64,000 nt of DNA from Herbaspirillum sp. Sphag64 (GTDB lineage: Bacteria > Pseudomonadota > Gammaproteobacteria > Burkholderiales > Burkholderiaceae_D): contig NZ_JACHYE010000002.1 of NCBI RefSeq assembly GCF_014192645.1, forward strand, positions 124,001-188,000, written 5' to 3'. This document shows positions 27,560-37,076 of this stretch, piece after piece. The translations under genes and the position numbers were made by a program. The notes beneath the pieces are model-generated. The model worked only from the letters and a program-made list of their open reading frames with translations, was not told where the DNA came from and did not search any database. Positions within the stretch are counted from its first letter, which is position 1. The number at the start of each line of letters is the position of its first letter.

Positions 27560-28294
27560 ATGTTCAAAAAATGGGGTGTCTCTCTGCTGTTTGCCGTCAG
27601 TTCTTTTGCGTCGGCGCAAAAAATCGACTTCACGCAATGTCCACAATTCTTCGCCAATGGTGCGCCGCCGGTCGTGCGGGAGATTCAGCAGTGGCAACCG
27701 CGCGCACTCTGCTTTGACGCATTCGCGGTCATGCACGCGGGAAAAACCAAGACCCCGCTCTATGTCGCAGAGCGCCTCAACCGGGCGCAATTGAACGATG
27801 CGCTGGATGAGAAGCGCACCAACCGCTTCTACCCTGAAGCCCGACTCCCCTTCGCCGAGCGCTCACAACTCGATGACTACCGCGCCAGTGGTTATGACCG
27901 TGGCCATATGGCTCCTGCGGCAGATATGCCGACGGCGCAAGCAATGGCGCAGTCGTTCTCGCTGGCGAACATGGTGCCGCAGGCACCGGTCAATAATCGT
28001 AAATCCTGGGCAGGCATCGAACGTGCAACCCGCAATTACGCAATGCGGGCAGCAGGCGATGTGTATGTGATCTCGGGACCGGTGTTTGCGCCAACACCTG
28101 CGACGATTGGCGATGGCAAAGTGGCAGTACCGGCGTATCTGTTCAAGCTGGTGTTTGATGCAACGACCAAACGCGCCTGGGCGTACTGGATACAGAATAC
28201 GGATGAGGCAAAGGCTGGCAAGCCGATCTCCTATGCGGAGCTGGTTAAGCGCACCGGGACCGACTTCCTGCCCGGCGTTGCTGGAGTGCAGTAA
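27560..28294 (+). CDS. Secreted DNA/RNA non-specific endonuclease
   Basis: 244 residues: signal peptide 1-19 (ending ASA), then a NUC domain with the DRGHMAPAADM motif (about 113-123), whose His is the catalytic base, and the metal-binding Asn region around NMVPQAPVNN (about 137-146). These beta-beta-alpha metal nucleases degrade DNA and RNA outside the cytoplasm, usually for nutrient recovery. It stands alone between the DnaA-like sites and the convergent methionine transporter operon. Confidence 0.9.
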   Translation: MFKKWGVSLLFAVSSFASAQKIDFTQCPQFFANGAPPVVREIQQWQPRALCFDAFAVMHAGKTKTPLYVAERLNRAQLNDALDEKRTNRFYPEARLPFAERSQLDDYRASGYDRGHMAPAADMPTAQAMAQSFSLANMVPQAPVNNRKSWAGIERATRNYAMRAAGDVYVISGPVFAPTPATIGDGKVAVPAYLFKLVFDATTKRAWAYWIQNTDEAKAGKPISYAELVKRTGTDFLPGVAGVQ

Positions 28295-28325
28295 CAGCGC
28301 GTGTCAGGCTGCTTTTACCGTCAAC

Positions 28326-29009
28326 TCACCGACCACGCAGCCAGCGTACATAGCGGTCACCAATAACCTGTACCACGGTCACCAGCACAATCAGCACCGC
28401 AATCACGATCAGCATGACCTGTGTGTCGAAGCGCTGGTAGCCGTAACGGATCGCCAGATCGCCTAAGCCGCCTGCGCCGACAGCACCGGCCATGGCCGAC
28501 GAGCTGATCAGGGCAACCAGCGTGATGGTGAAACCACCAATGATGCCGGGGAGCGCCTCGGGCAGGTAGACGTGGCGGACGATGTCCCATTTTTTGCAAC
28601 CAAGCGCCTGTGCGGCTTCGATGAGACCGGGATCAACCTCGCGCAGGCTGACCTCGACAATCCGCGCAAAGAATGGCGTGGCACTAATCGCCAGCGGTAC
28701 GATGGCGGCCCAGACACCGATGGTGGTGCCAGCAACGAGGCGGGTAAACGGGATCAGCGCGACTAGCAGAACAATAAAAGGGGTTGCTCGAAAACCATTG
28801 ATCGCCCCGCCAAGCAGCCGGTGGGTGCGCGGTGAGGCAAGGAAGCCTCCGGGTGCTGTGACAATCAATACGATCGCCAGCGGCACACCGGCGAGCAAGG
28901 CAACCGCACCGGAGATACCGACCATCATCAGCGTGTCCAGCAGCGCGTTCCAGTAGCGGTCAATGGAGATAGTCAGGTTCAGCAAGATATCCAAGCTCCT
29001 TGATGTCAT
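28326..29009 (-). CDS. metI: Methionine-type ABC transporter permease (MetI-like)
   Basis: About 227 residues with five or six membrane segments and the permease-ATPase contact loop [24 protein letters not shown] (about residues 135-158). It belongs to the MetI family of D/L-methionine uptake systems. The ATG at 29009 is used here, but a TTG at 28985 ten bases after AAGGAG is also possible. The gene overlaps the end of metN by about 50 bases, so the two are coupled. Given the two binding proteins and the sulfur genes upstream, the substrate may be methionine or another organosulfur compound. Confidence 0.85.
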   Translation of the reverse strand: MTSRSLDILLNLTISIDRYWNALLDTLMMVGISGAVALLAGVPLAIVLIVTAPGGFLASPRTHRLLGGAINGFRATPFIVLLVALIPFTRLVAGTTIGVWAAIVPLAISATPFFARIVEVSLREVDPGLIEAAQALGCKKWDIVRHVYLPEALPGIIGGFTITLVALISSSAMAGAVGAGGLGDLAIRYGYQRFDTQVMLIVIAVLIVLVTVVQVIGDRYVRWLRGR

Positions 29010-30138
29010 GTGCAATGGCTTGCGGGCCTTGCGTCAGGGTTGTCCAATCCGCAGCGTTGGCGGTGCTTTGCAGGGCAATCAGTAACTGCCCCTGGGTATG
29101 ACCTTGAATCCGGTCGACTCCACCATGCAGCAAACGCACCTTGCCACCGAGTGCTTCGGCAATGCGCGGGAAATCGGGCTCCAGTCCGTCGGCGCCGCGA
29201 TAGATCAATTGCAGCACACGGCTGGTACGTCCTGCTGGTTTGTCGTTCAGGAGAGATTGTTGCAGGTCATCTGGCAAACCATGTTGCAGTGGCGCCAGCA
29301 GGGCTTGAGTGGCGGCGTGCGTTGGATTGCCAAAGACTTTCCAGACCTCACCATGCTCGACAATGCGCCCTTGTTCCAGCACCAGAACCTGATCGGCGAT
29401 CTCGCGGATGACGCTCATCTCGTGCGTGATCAATATGATGGTGATCCCCAGCTGGCGATTGATGTCACGCAGCAGTTGCAGGATGGCGTGGGTGGTTTCG
29501 GGGTCGAGTGCCGAGGTTGCTTCGTCACATAAAAGAATCTCCGGGCCGCTGGCCAGCGCACGGGCAATACCGACGCGCTGCTTTTGTCCACCCGAGAGGC
29601 GGCTGGGATAAACGTCAGCCTTATCCTGCAGGCCAACCAGCGCCAGCAGCTCACGCACCCTGATGTCGATCTGGGCCTTGGCAACACCGGCTACCCTCAG
29701 CGGCAGCGCGATATTGTCATACACCGTTTTGGCCGAGAGCAGGTTGAAGTGCTGAAAAATCATGCCGATGCGTCGGCGCAAGTCCACCAGTTGCGCATCA
29801 TCGAGCGTAGCGATATCGATCTCATCGACCAGCACCTGTCCTTGCGTTGGCTGTTCCAGCCGGTTGATCGTACGCAGCAGGCTGGACTTGCCTGCCCCGC
29901 TGCGCCCGATGATGCCAAAGATGCTACCGGGCGAAATCTCAAGACTGATGTCTGCCAACGCCTGCACTGATCGCCCCGACGACTGGTAGGTTTTGCCGAC
30001 ATTGCGAAAGGCAACTGCGCCACGTGCAGTGGCTGTGTCATTCGCCGCAGTGGGTGAGGCGCGATGCAACGTTCGCGCCTGCGTCTCCTGCACGGCAGGG
30101 CTGTGCAGAGACTGCCTGGCGGTAATTGAGAGTGCCAT
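28960..30138 (-). CDS. metN: Methionine-type ABC transporter ATPase (MetN-like)
   Basis: 392 residues from the ATG at 30138 (AGGAAA upstream; the in-frame start at 30228 lacks one). Walker [10 protein letters not shown], signature LSGGQKQR and Walker [13 protein letters not shown] are complete. A C-terminal NIL domain (about 310-390), which binds methionine and inhibits transport, is present. About 45 residues at the N-terminus precede the usual family start, an unusual extension with no clear role. It sits between metQ and metI. Confidence 0.9.
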   Translation of the reverse strand: MALSITARQSLHSPAVQETQARTLHRASPTAANDTATARGAVAFRNVGKTYQSSGRSVQALADISLEISPGSIFGIIGRSGAGKSSLLRTINRLEQPTQGQVLVDEIDIATLDDAQLVDLRRRIGMIFQHFNLLSAKTVYDNIALPLRVAGVAKAQIDIRVRELLALVGLQDKADVYPSRLSGGQKQRVGIARALASGPEILLCDEATSALDPETTHAILQLLRDINRQLGITIILITHEMSVIREIADQVLVLEQGRIVEHGEVWKVFGNPTHAATQALLAPLQHGLPDDLQQSLLNDKPAGRTSRVLQLIYRGADGLEPDFPRIAEALGGKVRLLHGGVDRIQGHTQGQLLIALQSTANAADWTTLTQGPQAIAHDIKELGYLAEPDYLH

Positions 30139-30181
30139 CCGGTGTTTCCTTGTAAAGTGGTCTGACTGGATTGCTGCTGGA

Positions 30182-30988
30182 TTACTGCTTGAGCCAGGCC
30201 AGCGTGTACAGGCGTTTGTCGTTGGCAAAGGCGCGGTCGATATCGGCCCTCACCGCAGGAGAGTTCTGGTAGATACGGATAAATTTTTGTACCACCGGGT
30301 CCTGTGTACGGCTGGCCTTGACCACGAACTGAATGGAAAAGCGTGCATCTTCAATGCCCGAATACGCCAGACCACTGGACGGATTGAATGCCTTGGCTGC
30401 CACGATGAAATGCGGATAGCCCTGTGCGATGTCGACATCAGGTGTGATACGTACCAGCTGTGGTCCTTCGACTTCGACGAAGCTGAGTTTCTTGGGGTTC
30501 TCGACAATATCGTTGATGGTGCCAAGATAGCCAACGTTCGGCTTGAGCTTGATCAGGCCGACACTTTGCAGCAGCAACAGGCCACGCCCCTGGTTGACCG
30601 GGTCGTTGGCGATCCCCACTTTACCGCCCTGCGGTACCTCGGCAATCGCTTTGTGCTTGAGTGAATACAGACCGACGTTGGCGAGAATGCCGGTGCCGGC
30701 GCTGGCGAGCTTGTAGCCATTTTGCTTGATGGCGTTGTTGAGGAAAGGCTGATGCTGGAAGTAGTTGATATCCAGATCCCCTGAATCGACGGCGACGTTT
30801 GGTGTGGTCCAGTCAGTGAATTCAACGACATCAACATCAATCCCCTGCGCCTTGGCTTCCTTGGCAGCAGCAACGATCGAGTCGGCATAGGCACCGGGCA
30901 CCACGCCGATGCGCAGTTTGTCAGCCGCATGGGCACTGAAGACGGACAAGGCCGTCAGCGAAATGGCGAACAGATGGGAAAGCTTCAT
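30182..30988 (-). CDS. MetQ/NlpA-like periplasmic binding protein 1
   Basis: 268 residues, signal peptide 1-22 ending AHA. The NLPA-family motifs [21 protein letters not shown] and [13 protein letters not shown] are all present. The usual lipobox cysteine is absent, so it should be soluble in the periplasm, not a lipoprotein. The ATG at 30988 has TGGAG at the right distance. It lies directly upstream of metN and next to a second, similar binding protein. Confidence 0.88.
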   Translation of the reverse strand: MKLSHLFAISLTALSVFSAHAADKLRIGVVPGAYADSIVAAAKEAKAQGIDVDVVEFTDWTTPNVAVDSGDLDINYFQHQPFLNNAIKQNGYKLASAGTGILANVGLYSLKHKAIAEVPQGGKVGIANDPVNQGRGLLLLQSVGLIKLKPNVGYLGTINDIVENPKKLSFVEVEGPQLVRITPDVDIAQGYPHFIVAAKAFNPSSGLAYSGIEDARFSIQFVVKASRTQDPVVQKFIRIYQNSPAVRADIDRAFANDKRLYTLAWLKQ

Positions 30989-31066
30989 GAACAACTCCAG
31001 AAAACAGATAAAACGGTCAAGGGGAAAGACAGTGGAAATGCAGCTAAAAAAGCCGCTATCAGGCGA

Positions 31067-31882
31067 TTACTTCTTTTGCCATGCCAGACTGTAGAGCCGC
31101 TTGTCGTTGACATAGAGCGCGTCAATCTTGGCCAGTACGGCAGGTGACTCCTGATAGATCTTGATGAATTTCTGAATCCGTGGATCGTTGACTTTATCGG
31201 CGCGGGCGACGAAGACGATCGCGTATTGCAGATCATCCACGGTCGAATACTGCAAGCCGCTCTTGGCAATATCAGGACGACCGGCGGCGACGAAATGGGC
31301 TGGATAGCCTTGCGCGAGGTCAACGTCATCGAGTGCTCGCACCAGTTGTGGCCCTTCGATTTCCTTGAACTGGAGTTTCTTGGGGTTGCTGACAATATCA
31401 GCCAGCGTGGCCTTGCTGCCGATGCCTGGCTTGAGTTTGATCAGACCGGCACGCTCTACCAGCAGCAGACCACGGCCTTGATTGACAGGATCATTCGCTA
31501 CTGCAACAGTCGCGCCGTCTTTCAGATCGGACAGTGTCTTGATATGAGACGAGAACAGACCAATGTTTGGCAGCACGCCATAGCCAGCCTTGGCAAACTT
31601 GTAGCCGCGATCACGGATGGCGTTTTCCAGGAAAGCGGAATGCTGGAAGTAATTCAGATCGAGATCGCCAGACTGCAGTGCAACGTTTGGAGTGGTCCAG
31701 TCTGTCATCTCGACGACACGCACTTCCAGACCTTGCTTTTTGGCTTCACGCGCGGCCACTTCGACAGAGTCGTTCAGTACGCCCGGGGTGGTACCAATGG
31801 TTAATACCTGAGCATGAAGTAGCGTAAAAGAAAGACTGATGGAAGCGGCAAGGATAAAACGGGAGAGAGTTTTTGCGTGCAT
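31067..31882 (-). CDS. MetQ/NlpA-like periplasmic binding protein 2
   Basis: 271 residues, paralogue of the next gene: [21 protein letters not shown] and [13 protein letters not shown] are shared, and overall similarity is high. The signal peptide ends LLHA without a lipobox cysteine. Two binding proteins feeding one MetNI pump would widen the range of substrates. It is first in the metQ-metQ-metN-metI run. Before it lies a gap of about 270 bases and the decayed monooxygenase. Confidence 0.88.
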   Translation of the reverse strand: MHAKTLSRFILAASISLSFTLLHAQVLTIGTTPGVLNDSVEVAAREAKKQGLEVRVVEMTDWTTPNVALQSGDLDLNYFQHSAFLENAIRDRGYKFAKAGYGVLPNIGLFSSHIKTLSDLKDGATVAVANDPVNQGRGLLLVERAGLIKLKPGIGSKATLADIVSNPKKLQFKEIEGPQLVRALDDVDLAQGYPAHFVAAGRPDIAKSGLQYSTVDDLQYAIVFVARADKVNDPRIQKFIKIYQESPAVLAKIDALYVNDKRLYSLAWQKK

Positions 31883-31995
31883 GGCCTGATCGGTAAATGA
31901 AGTCCGTTCATTGCGCAGGCAATCGCCTTATAGGCCATGCCTGCTGCAATTCGATCTACAACTTTAGCATCGCGATCAATGGCTTACTACGAAGT

Positions 31996-32031
31996 AAAAA
32001 GTACATGGATATCCATTTTTTTCATGTACTT
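31996..32031 (-). terminator. Possible terminator or operator upstream of the metQ pair
   Basis: AAGTACATG (31999-32007) pairs with CATGTACTT (32023-32031). On the minus strand the stem runs into five T bases, so it could end the sulfur-gene transcript coming from the right. A perfect 12-base palindrome ATGGATATCCAT (32005-32016) overlaps it and could instead be an operator. Confidence 0.4.
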
Positions 32032-32149
32032 GAAGGCATCCAATCCGCTTCAGGATGCCGACGTCGCCGCAGTAGCGCGCACATCAAATGCCCCACCAGT
32101 AAATGAGTGCTGGCGAATCGTCACTGGCTGCTTACCCGGCAACAAGGGG

Positions 32150-32460
32150 TTACTGGCCTACCGAGGCCATGGACTTGAAGTTTTGTTGCGCCTGCGCGAT
32201 GTCTTCGTCGGTGAGGTGGCTGATTAACGCTTCGGCAGCAGCCCAGGTTTGCACTTCGGTCTCGCGCACGATCACCTGAAAGCGCACGCCAAAGCGCACC
32301 GTACGACCAAGCTGCGCAGCACGCTTGGCAGCCTTGATATCGAAATATCAACCTTCAACATTCACGGTCTTGCCGTCAAACAGGTCGCGCCATATCGTCA
32401 GAAATTCGTCGGCGGCTGGGGTTGACGCAGCGCTGTCTTGCTGGCGCGGCTTGGCGTGCG
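32150..32460 (-). pseudogene. Remnant of SsuD-type FMN-dependent monooxygenase
   Basis: The minus strand encodes fragments typical of alkanesulfonate monooxygenases: IWRDLFDGKTVNVEG, then an internal stop (near 32350), then [40 protein letters not shown] and [13 protein letters not shown], ending in TAA at 32150. In intact SsuD these pieces are separated by about 60 residues around PPLYFGGSS, which are missing here, and the N-terminal half and C-terminus are gone too. So it is a decayed gene with deletions at both ends and inside. It lies just after the two SfnB/DszC-like genes, its natural functional partners. Confidence 0.75.
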
Positions 32461-32462
32461 CG

Positions 32463-33713
32463 TTAAACGGGTACGGCTACCGGTTCAGTTTGCTGAGCAA
32501 TGATATTGACGACTTCACCGGACTGGGTCGACAGGCTCTGTCGGATGTTGCTGGCAGCATCTTGTGCCAGACGCGACAAGACCATGTCATCGTGCGGCGG
32601 ATTAAAGAGGCCGCAGCGTACATCCCGCAGCAGACGCTCCAGCGGCAGCTCGCGTGACAGGCTGTGACCGCCGACGATCTTCATGGCCAGATCGACCACA
32701 TTGGCAGCGTGGTTGGTGACGACCGATTTGACGATCCCGACTTCGTTATCGAGGCGGTGACGAATGTGCTCGTAGCGCTCCCAGCGGTCGGCCAGACCAT
32801 AGAGCAGGTTTTTGGCAGCGCCGATCTGATACTCAATCTCGCCGATTCGCTGCTGAACCTGTGGCAGGTCCAGAATCACGCCGGGTGCGTTGCTGGCTGG
32901 ATGGGCCGCGGCAAATTGCAACGCAAAGCGCCGTGCCGCCTGCGCCACACCAAGGTAGACCGCAGCAATCTGGAGACCAAAAACGCGGCTGCCGGTGGTA
33001 AAGCTGCTGGCCTTGCCGGGTTCGATCGTGTTAGCCAGCGCGCTTGCGGGGACAAACACATCGTCGAAGGCGATGTCATGACTGCCGGTACCGCGCATGC
33101 CGAGCGTATTCCAGCTCGGGATAATGCGAACTTGCTCATGGATGGGAACGATGAATTCGCCAGTCCTTTGTTGCTCTTCGATCCAGGCGTAGACGACGGC
33201 TTGTCGAATTTCTGGGGCACCGGAGCAAAACGCCTTTTGGCCGCGCAGGCGATAGCCACCATCGACCCGCTTGGCAACGGTAGTAGGACGCCCGCCGCGC
33301 AATAAATTGCCGCCTTCGCGTTCGGTGACGAGAATATTGATCAGGTGGCCTTTTTCGACAACATCACGGCACAGCTGCTCAAAATTGGCGCGTGACCATT
33401 TCAGGTCGAAGCTGAGATAGGCAAATGCCATCAGATGCCAGCCCAATGTCAGCGCGGTTGCCGCGCTGCCGCTGCCGAGCCGCTCCTGAAAAAGCAGCAA
33501 ACCATACAGTGACTGCCCCTGCCCGCCCAGTTCACTTGGCAGTGTCAGCGTCAATGCACCCCGCTCGCGCAAGAAGGCGAAATGCGCATGCGGAAAGGCA
33601 CCGCTCTGGTCCACCTCGGCGGCGGTGAGCGCCAACTCCTGTGCCAATTCGTCGGCATAGCGGGCAATTTCTATGTCACCGGCATGGCGCAATGTGGTGT
33701 CGAGATCAGACAT
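32463..33713 (-). CDS. SfnB/DszC-like flavin monooxygenase (acyl-CoA dehydrogenase fold)
   Basis: 416 residues from ATG 33713; the frame continues upstream to 34289 but that part is a shadow of the next gene. Acyl-CoA-dehydrogenase-like three-domain fold, with FCSGAPEIRQAVVYA in the middle and a C-terminal helical bundle. Members of this group use reduced flavin to oxidise sulfur compounds (sulfones, dibenzothiophene-like thioethers, sulfonates) for sulfur supply. It follows the related gene at 34950-33724 by ten bases, so they form one unit. The SsuD remnant comes next. Substrate unknown. Confidence 0.75.
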   Translation of the reverse strand: MSDLDTTLRHAGDIEIARYADELAQELALTAAEVDQSGAFPHAHFAFLRERGALTLTLPSELGGQGQSLYGLLLFQERLGSGSAATALTLGWHLMAFAYLSFDLKWSRANFEQLCRDVVEKGHLINILVTEREGGNLLRGGRPTTVAKRVDGGYRLRGQKAFCSGAPEIRQAVVYAWIEEQQRTGEFIVPIHEQVRIIPSWNTLGMRGTGSHDIAFDDVFVPASALANTIEPGKASSFTTGSRVFGLQIAAVYLGVAQAARRFALQFAAAHPASNAPGVILDLPQVQQRIGEIEYQIGAAKNLLYGLADRWERYEHIRHRLDNEVGIVKSVVTNHAANVVDLAMKIVGGHSLSRELPLERLLRDVRCGLFNPPHDDMVLSRLAQDAASNIRQSLSTQSGEVVNIIAQQTEPVAVPV

Positions 33714-33723
33714 GACAGCTCCT

Positions 33724-34950
33724 TCAGAACAGGCCGGAGGTTGGCGGCAACTGGTCTTTGAGGTAGTAGGCACCAACGACCGCTGCCTTCCAGTCACGTG
33801 GATTGTGATTGGTGACCGTGCGGGCGTTGCGCCAATGGCGATCCAGATTGTGCTTGCGCGACGTGGCAGATGCACCGGCAACATCGAATAAGGCTTGTGC
33901 GCCATCCAGCGCGGCAGCGGCGGCGATATATTGGGCTTGGGCGACGTCAATTGAAGCGGCAACCACAGCGTCATTGTCGAGCCCGGCAGCCCAGGCGGCA
34001 TCAATCTTGTCGGCCGCTTGCAGCACTGCTGCACGGGCGGCGAATGCCTGTGCCGAGATATGGCCGACACGCAACGTGACATACGGATCGTCGACCGATT
34101 TCTGCGCACTGCTGTGCTTGATCGGGCGTGCCACATGGCGGGTGAATTCAATCGCGTCATGCAAGACGTTACGGGCAATGCCGGCCAAAGTTGCCGCCAA
34201 AAACAATTGAGCAAATGGCGTGACAATAGTGCGCTGCGCCTTGCCATCGCGGTATTGCGGATTGCGCACCAGCTCATTCGCATTAACACGCACGTTGTTG
34301 AGCCGGGTAGTGCCGCTGGCGGTCAGGCGCTGGCCCATGGCATCAAAATCGTCGACCAGCTCAACGCCTTCACGATCACTGGGGATGATGAAGCGGGTTT
34401 CCTGATCCTGCTCGTTGAGGGCGGTGATGGTCAGCCAGTTGCTGTACAACGAGCCGGTGCTGTAATACTTGCTGCCATTGACGCGGAAATGATCTCCCTC
34501 GGCGACGATGCGGCTGCTGATGGCGCCATTGGCACCACCAATTTCCCAACCGGCATTGCCGACAAATTCACCGGCCAGATAGTGCTTGGCCCAGTGCTGA
34601 CGAGCAGCCTCGTCATCACCGGCGAGCAGGCCTTCCAGATACAGATAGGCAGGCCGCAAGCTCTGCGCAATATTGGAGTCTGCTGCGGCGACATCGATGA
34701 GCCAGTCGATCACATCACGTACCGAAGCACCAGGGCCACCATAACGACGTGGCACGCGCAAGGCCAGCAGTTTGGCCTGCGCCAGTTCTTTGACTTGCTG
34801 GTACGGTAACTGACGCTCACTCTCGCGTGCCGAGGCACCCTTGGCAAACGCTGGCAGCAACGCACGGCCATGCTGCAACAGGGTCGGTAAATCAAGGGCA
34901 ATCTGTGGGTTTCTGGATTCTGCGTGCTGCGTGTGTTGTGCCTGACTCAT
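33724..34950 (-). CDS. SfnB-family sulfur acquisition oxidoreductase
   Basis: 408 residues, acyl-CoA-dehydrogenase fold. N-terminal helical part with LRVPRRYGGPGASVRDVID; middle strand part with VNGSKYYSTGSLYSNWLT; C-terminal RHWRNARTVTNHNPRDWK, typical of the DszC/SfnB branch that acts as an FMNH2-dependent monooxygenase. It should release sulfur from organosulfur compounds when sulfate is scarce. It begins the unit containing a second such enzyme and the SsuD remnant; the methionine-type transporter downstream fits the same use. Confidence 0.82.
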   Translation of the reverse strand: MSQAQHTQHAESRNPQIALDLPTLLQHGRALLPAFAKGASARESERQLPYQQVKELAQAKLLALRVPRRYGGPGASVRDVIDWLIDVAAADSNIAQSLRPAYLYLEGLLAGDDEAARQHWAKHYLAGEFVGNAGWEIGGANGAISSRIVAEGDHFRVNGSKYYSTGSLYSNWLTITALNEQDQETRFIIPSDREGVELVDDFDAMGQRLTASGTTRLNNVRVNANELVRNPQYRDGKAQRTIVTPFAQLFLAATLAGIARNVLHDAIEFTRHVARPIKHSSAQKSVDDPYVTLRVGHISAQAFAARAAVLQAADKIDAAWAAGLDNDAVVAASIDVAQAQYIAAAAALDGAQALFDVAGASATSRKHNLDRHWRNARTVTNHNPRDWKAAVVGAYYLKDQLPPTSGLF

Positions 34951-35069
34951 GGCGATGCGTCCCGGTGCGGATGGAAATATGCAGGCATCCTACCTAGTGA
35001 CGCCGGTTACCGGCAAAGAACTAAACCGCATTTGGATATGACATTTTTGTTTTTCGCAGGAAATGCAGC

Positions 35070-36392
35070 TCAATGCAGCCATTTCATCAGCAGGGTCGCA
35101 ATGACGACCATCACTGCGCCGCCAATACGCGTCGATATCTGAGCAAATGGCATTAGCTCCATGCGGTTGGAGGAGGATAAGATTGCGACGTCACCAGTGC
35201 CACCCAGCCCGCTATGGCAGGCGGTGACAATGGCTGCCTCAACCGGATACATGTTGAGCCATTTGCCGACAAAAAATCCCGACATCACCATCGCCAGTAC
35301 CGTGACGACGCAAATGACGAAGTACGCCAGCGAGAAAGCGGCAATCAGTTTGTCCCATGAGACAAACAAGGTGCCGAGCCCGACCAGAATGGCAAACGTC
35401 AAATTGGTGGACATGAATTTGTACATCTGACTGGCACCCGCTTCCAGTGATGCCGGCAAGATCCGCAGTACCTTGAGCAATGCAGCGGCAATGATCATCA
35501 GAACTGGTCCGGGAATGCCGGTCAGTGGCGCCAGCAAGGCGCCCAGGGTGAACAAGCTGCAGCCTAGCAGGAGCCCTGCCCCCATCAGACGCAGATCGAT
35601 AGCGGTATCGGGGTTTCGGTTGTTGAGTAGAAGCTGATCCTCGCCGGTACGTACCAGGGTGCCTTCGCCACTGTAGGCAGGATGTCTTTCACCGAATCGT
35701 TTAAGTACGCCACTGATCAGGATAGCGACGACGTTGCCAATCAAAGCTGCCGGGACCATGGTCGCGACCAGATGTGCTTGTGAGGTTGACATGATGTCGG
35801 CATAGGCAATCGATAATGGCAAAATTCCCTCGCCGATACCGCCGCCTAGAATCGGCATAACGATAAAGAAAAAGGTATGTTCGGGATCATAGCCAAACAG
35901 CAAACCTGCCAAACTGCCGGCGACGACAGCGGCGAGTGTACCGACCAGCAGCGGGACAAACATCTTGAGGAAGCCATCGATCAGAATCTTTCGCTCCATG
36001 CCGAGCATGCTGCCCGCAACCAGACAGGCAATGTAGAGATATTGGAGATTGGCCGTCTTCATGGTGGTGGTGATGGCATTCAATGTCACGCTGTCCATGA
36101 CGCCATAGGCGAGCAGCGCCGAGGGCAGGAACAGGCAGAGAATTGCCGGCCCACCAATATCCCTGAAAAACGGAATGCGTCCTCCGATTTCTCCCAGTAA
36201 CATCCCGGACAGCATCAACACGCCGATACCGCCGATCATGTCATTGGGGAGTCGCTTGGTGATGATCGCCAGCGCGGTGACGAGCGTTAGTGCGAAAAAT
36301 ACCGGTAGCGCCATGCCGCCGATGCGAATCTGAATCAGCTGTGCAAGGTGTGCGACCGCTGGCAGGCGTACGTGATTTGTGGAATGTTCCAT
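35070..36392 (-). CDS. 2-hydroxycarboxylate transporter family (CitS/MaeN-type)
   Basis: 440 residues with about eleven membrane segments. The two re-entrant-loop signatures of the family are clear: GGGIGEGILPLS (about 186-197) and GLGGTGDVAILSS (about 395-407). Members take up citrate, malate or related 2-hydroxy acids with sodium or protons through the inner membrane. A GGAGACAACA ribosome site precedes the ATG. The LeuD and LeuC-like genes lie directly upstream in the same direction (51 bases), so the imported acid is probably their substrate or product. Confidence 0.9.
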   Translation of the reverse strand: MEHSTNHVRLPAVAHLAQLIQIRIGGMALPVFFALTLVTALAIITKRLPNDMIGGIGVLMLSGMLLGEIGGRIPFFRDIGGPAILCLFLPSALLAYGVMDSVTLNAITTTMKTANLQYLYIACLVAGSMLGMERKILIDGFLKMFVPLLVGTLAAVVAGSLAGLLFGYDPEHTFFFIVMPILGGGIGEGILPLSIAYADIMSTSQAHLVATMVPAALIGNVVAILISGVLKRFGERHPAYSGEGTLVRTGEDQLLLNNRNPDTAIDLRLMGAGLLLGCSLFTLGALLAPLTGIPGPVLMIIAAALLKVLRILPASLEAGASQMYKFMSTNLTFAILVGLGTLFVSWDKLIAAFSLAYFVICVVTVLAMVMSGFFVGKWLNMYPVEAAIVTACHSGLGGTGDVAILSSSNRMELMPFAQISTRIGGAVMVVIATLLMKWLH

Positions 36393-36443
36393 TGTTGTCT
36401 CCTGAGGAAGTCATGCGATAGCTTGGGCGCTGCGGCGCCTCGT

Positions 36444-37076
36444 TTAAGCTTGTTGTAGTGGCAAATTGATGCGCATCCATGGATGTGCCGCGTGGTGGCG
36501 TGTTTCAAATGCGGCAATCGCGTCGCTGTCGCGCAGAGTCATGCCGATCATGTCGCGCCCTTCAATGAACATGCGCTTTTGTCGTTCTGGCAAGGCAAAG
36601 TGGTAAGTCGCCCCATCGGACGTCAACACAGATTGCGCTTGCACATCGATCGTGAGGAAGGATTGATCAGCGCGCGCCACACGTGCCATCAGTTCAGCGA
36701 CGGTTTGTGGCTCCAGCATAATCAGCAGCAGCCGATTATTGAGTGCATTGAAATAGAAAATCTCGCCAAAACTGGGAGCAATCACCGCTTCAAAGCCGGC
36801 TTGTTGCAACCCCCACACAGCATGCTCACGACTGGAGCCACAACCGAAGTTGGTGCCGCCAATAAGGATGCGGGCATGCTGGTAGTGCGGCTGATTGAGG
36901 ACGAATTCGGGCCTCGGCAACCCAGCACCATCCATACGCAGATCGTAGAGAAGCCCGCCAGCGAGCCCGCTCTTGTCAATACCCAGCAGGAACTGCTTGG
37001 GCATGATCTGATCAGTATCCAGATTATTCAGTGGCAGCGGTGCGGCGATACCTGCGACAGTATGTTGTTCAGACAT
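36444..37076 (-). CDS. leuD: Isopropylmalate isomerase-type small subunit (LeuD-like)
   Basis: 210 residues from the ATG at 37076 (AAGGAG upstream). The swivelling-domain motif GGTNFGCGSSREHAVW (about 67-82) is intact. LeuD pairs with LeuC to hydrate and dehydrate 2-hydroxy di- or tricarboxylates. It overlaps the 3' end of the LeuC-like gene by eight bases. No leuB is next to it and a 2-hydroxy-acid transporter is, so a catabolic paralogue (for example citramalate or a similar acid) is as likely as leucine synthesis. Confidence 0.85.
   Translation of the reverse strand: MSEQHTVAGIAAPLPLNNLDTDQIMPKQFLLGIDKSGLAGGLLYDLRMDGAGLPRPEFVLNQPHYQHARILIGGTNFGCGSSREHAVWGLQQAGFEAVIAPSFGEIFYFNALNNRLLLIMLEPQTVAELMARVARADQSFLTIDVQAQSVLTSDGATYHFALPERQKRMFIEGRDMIGMTLRDSDAIAAFETRHHAAHPWMRINLPLQQA

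Noticed and set aside
32463-34289. Longer 608-codon version of the second SfnB-like gene
   Set aside because: The first 190 codons are a frame shadow of the neighbouring SfnB gene; the family start is at 33713.
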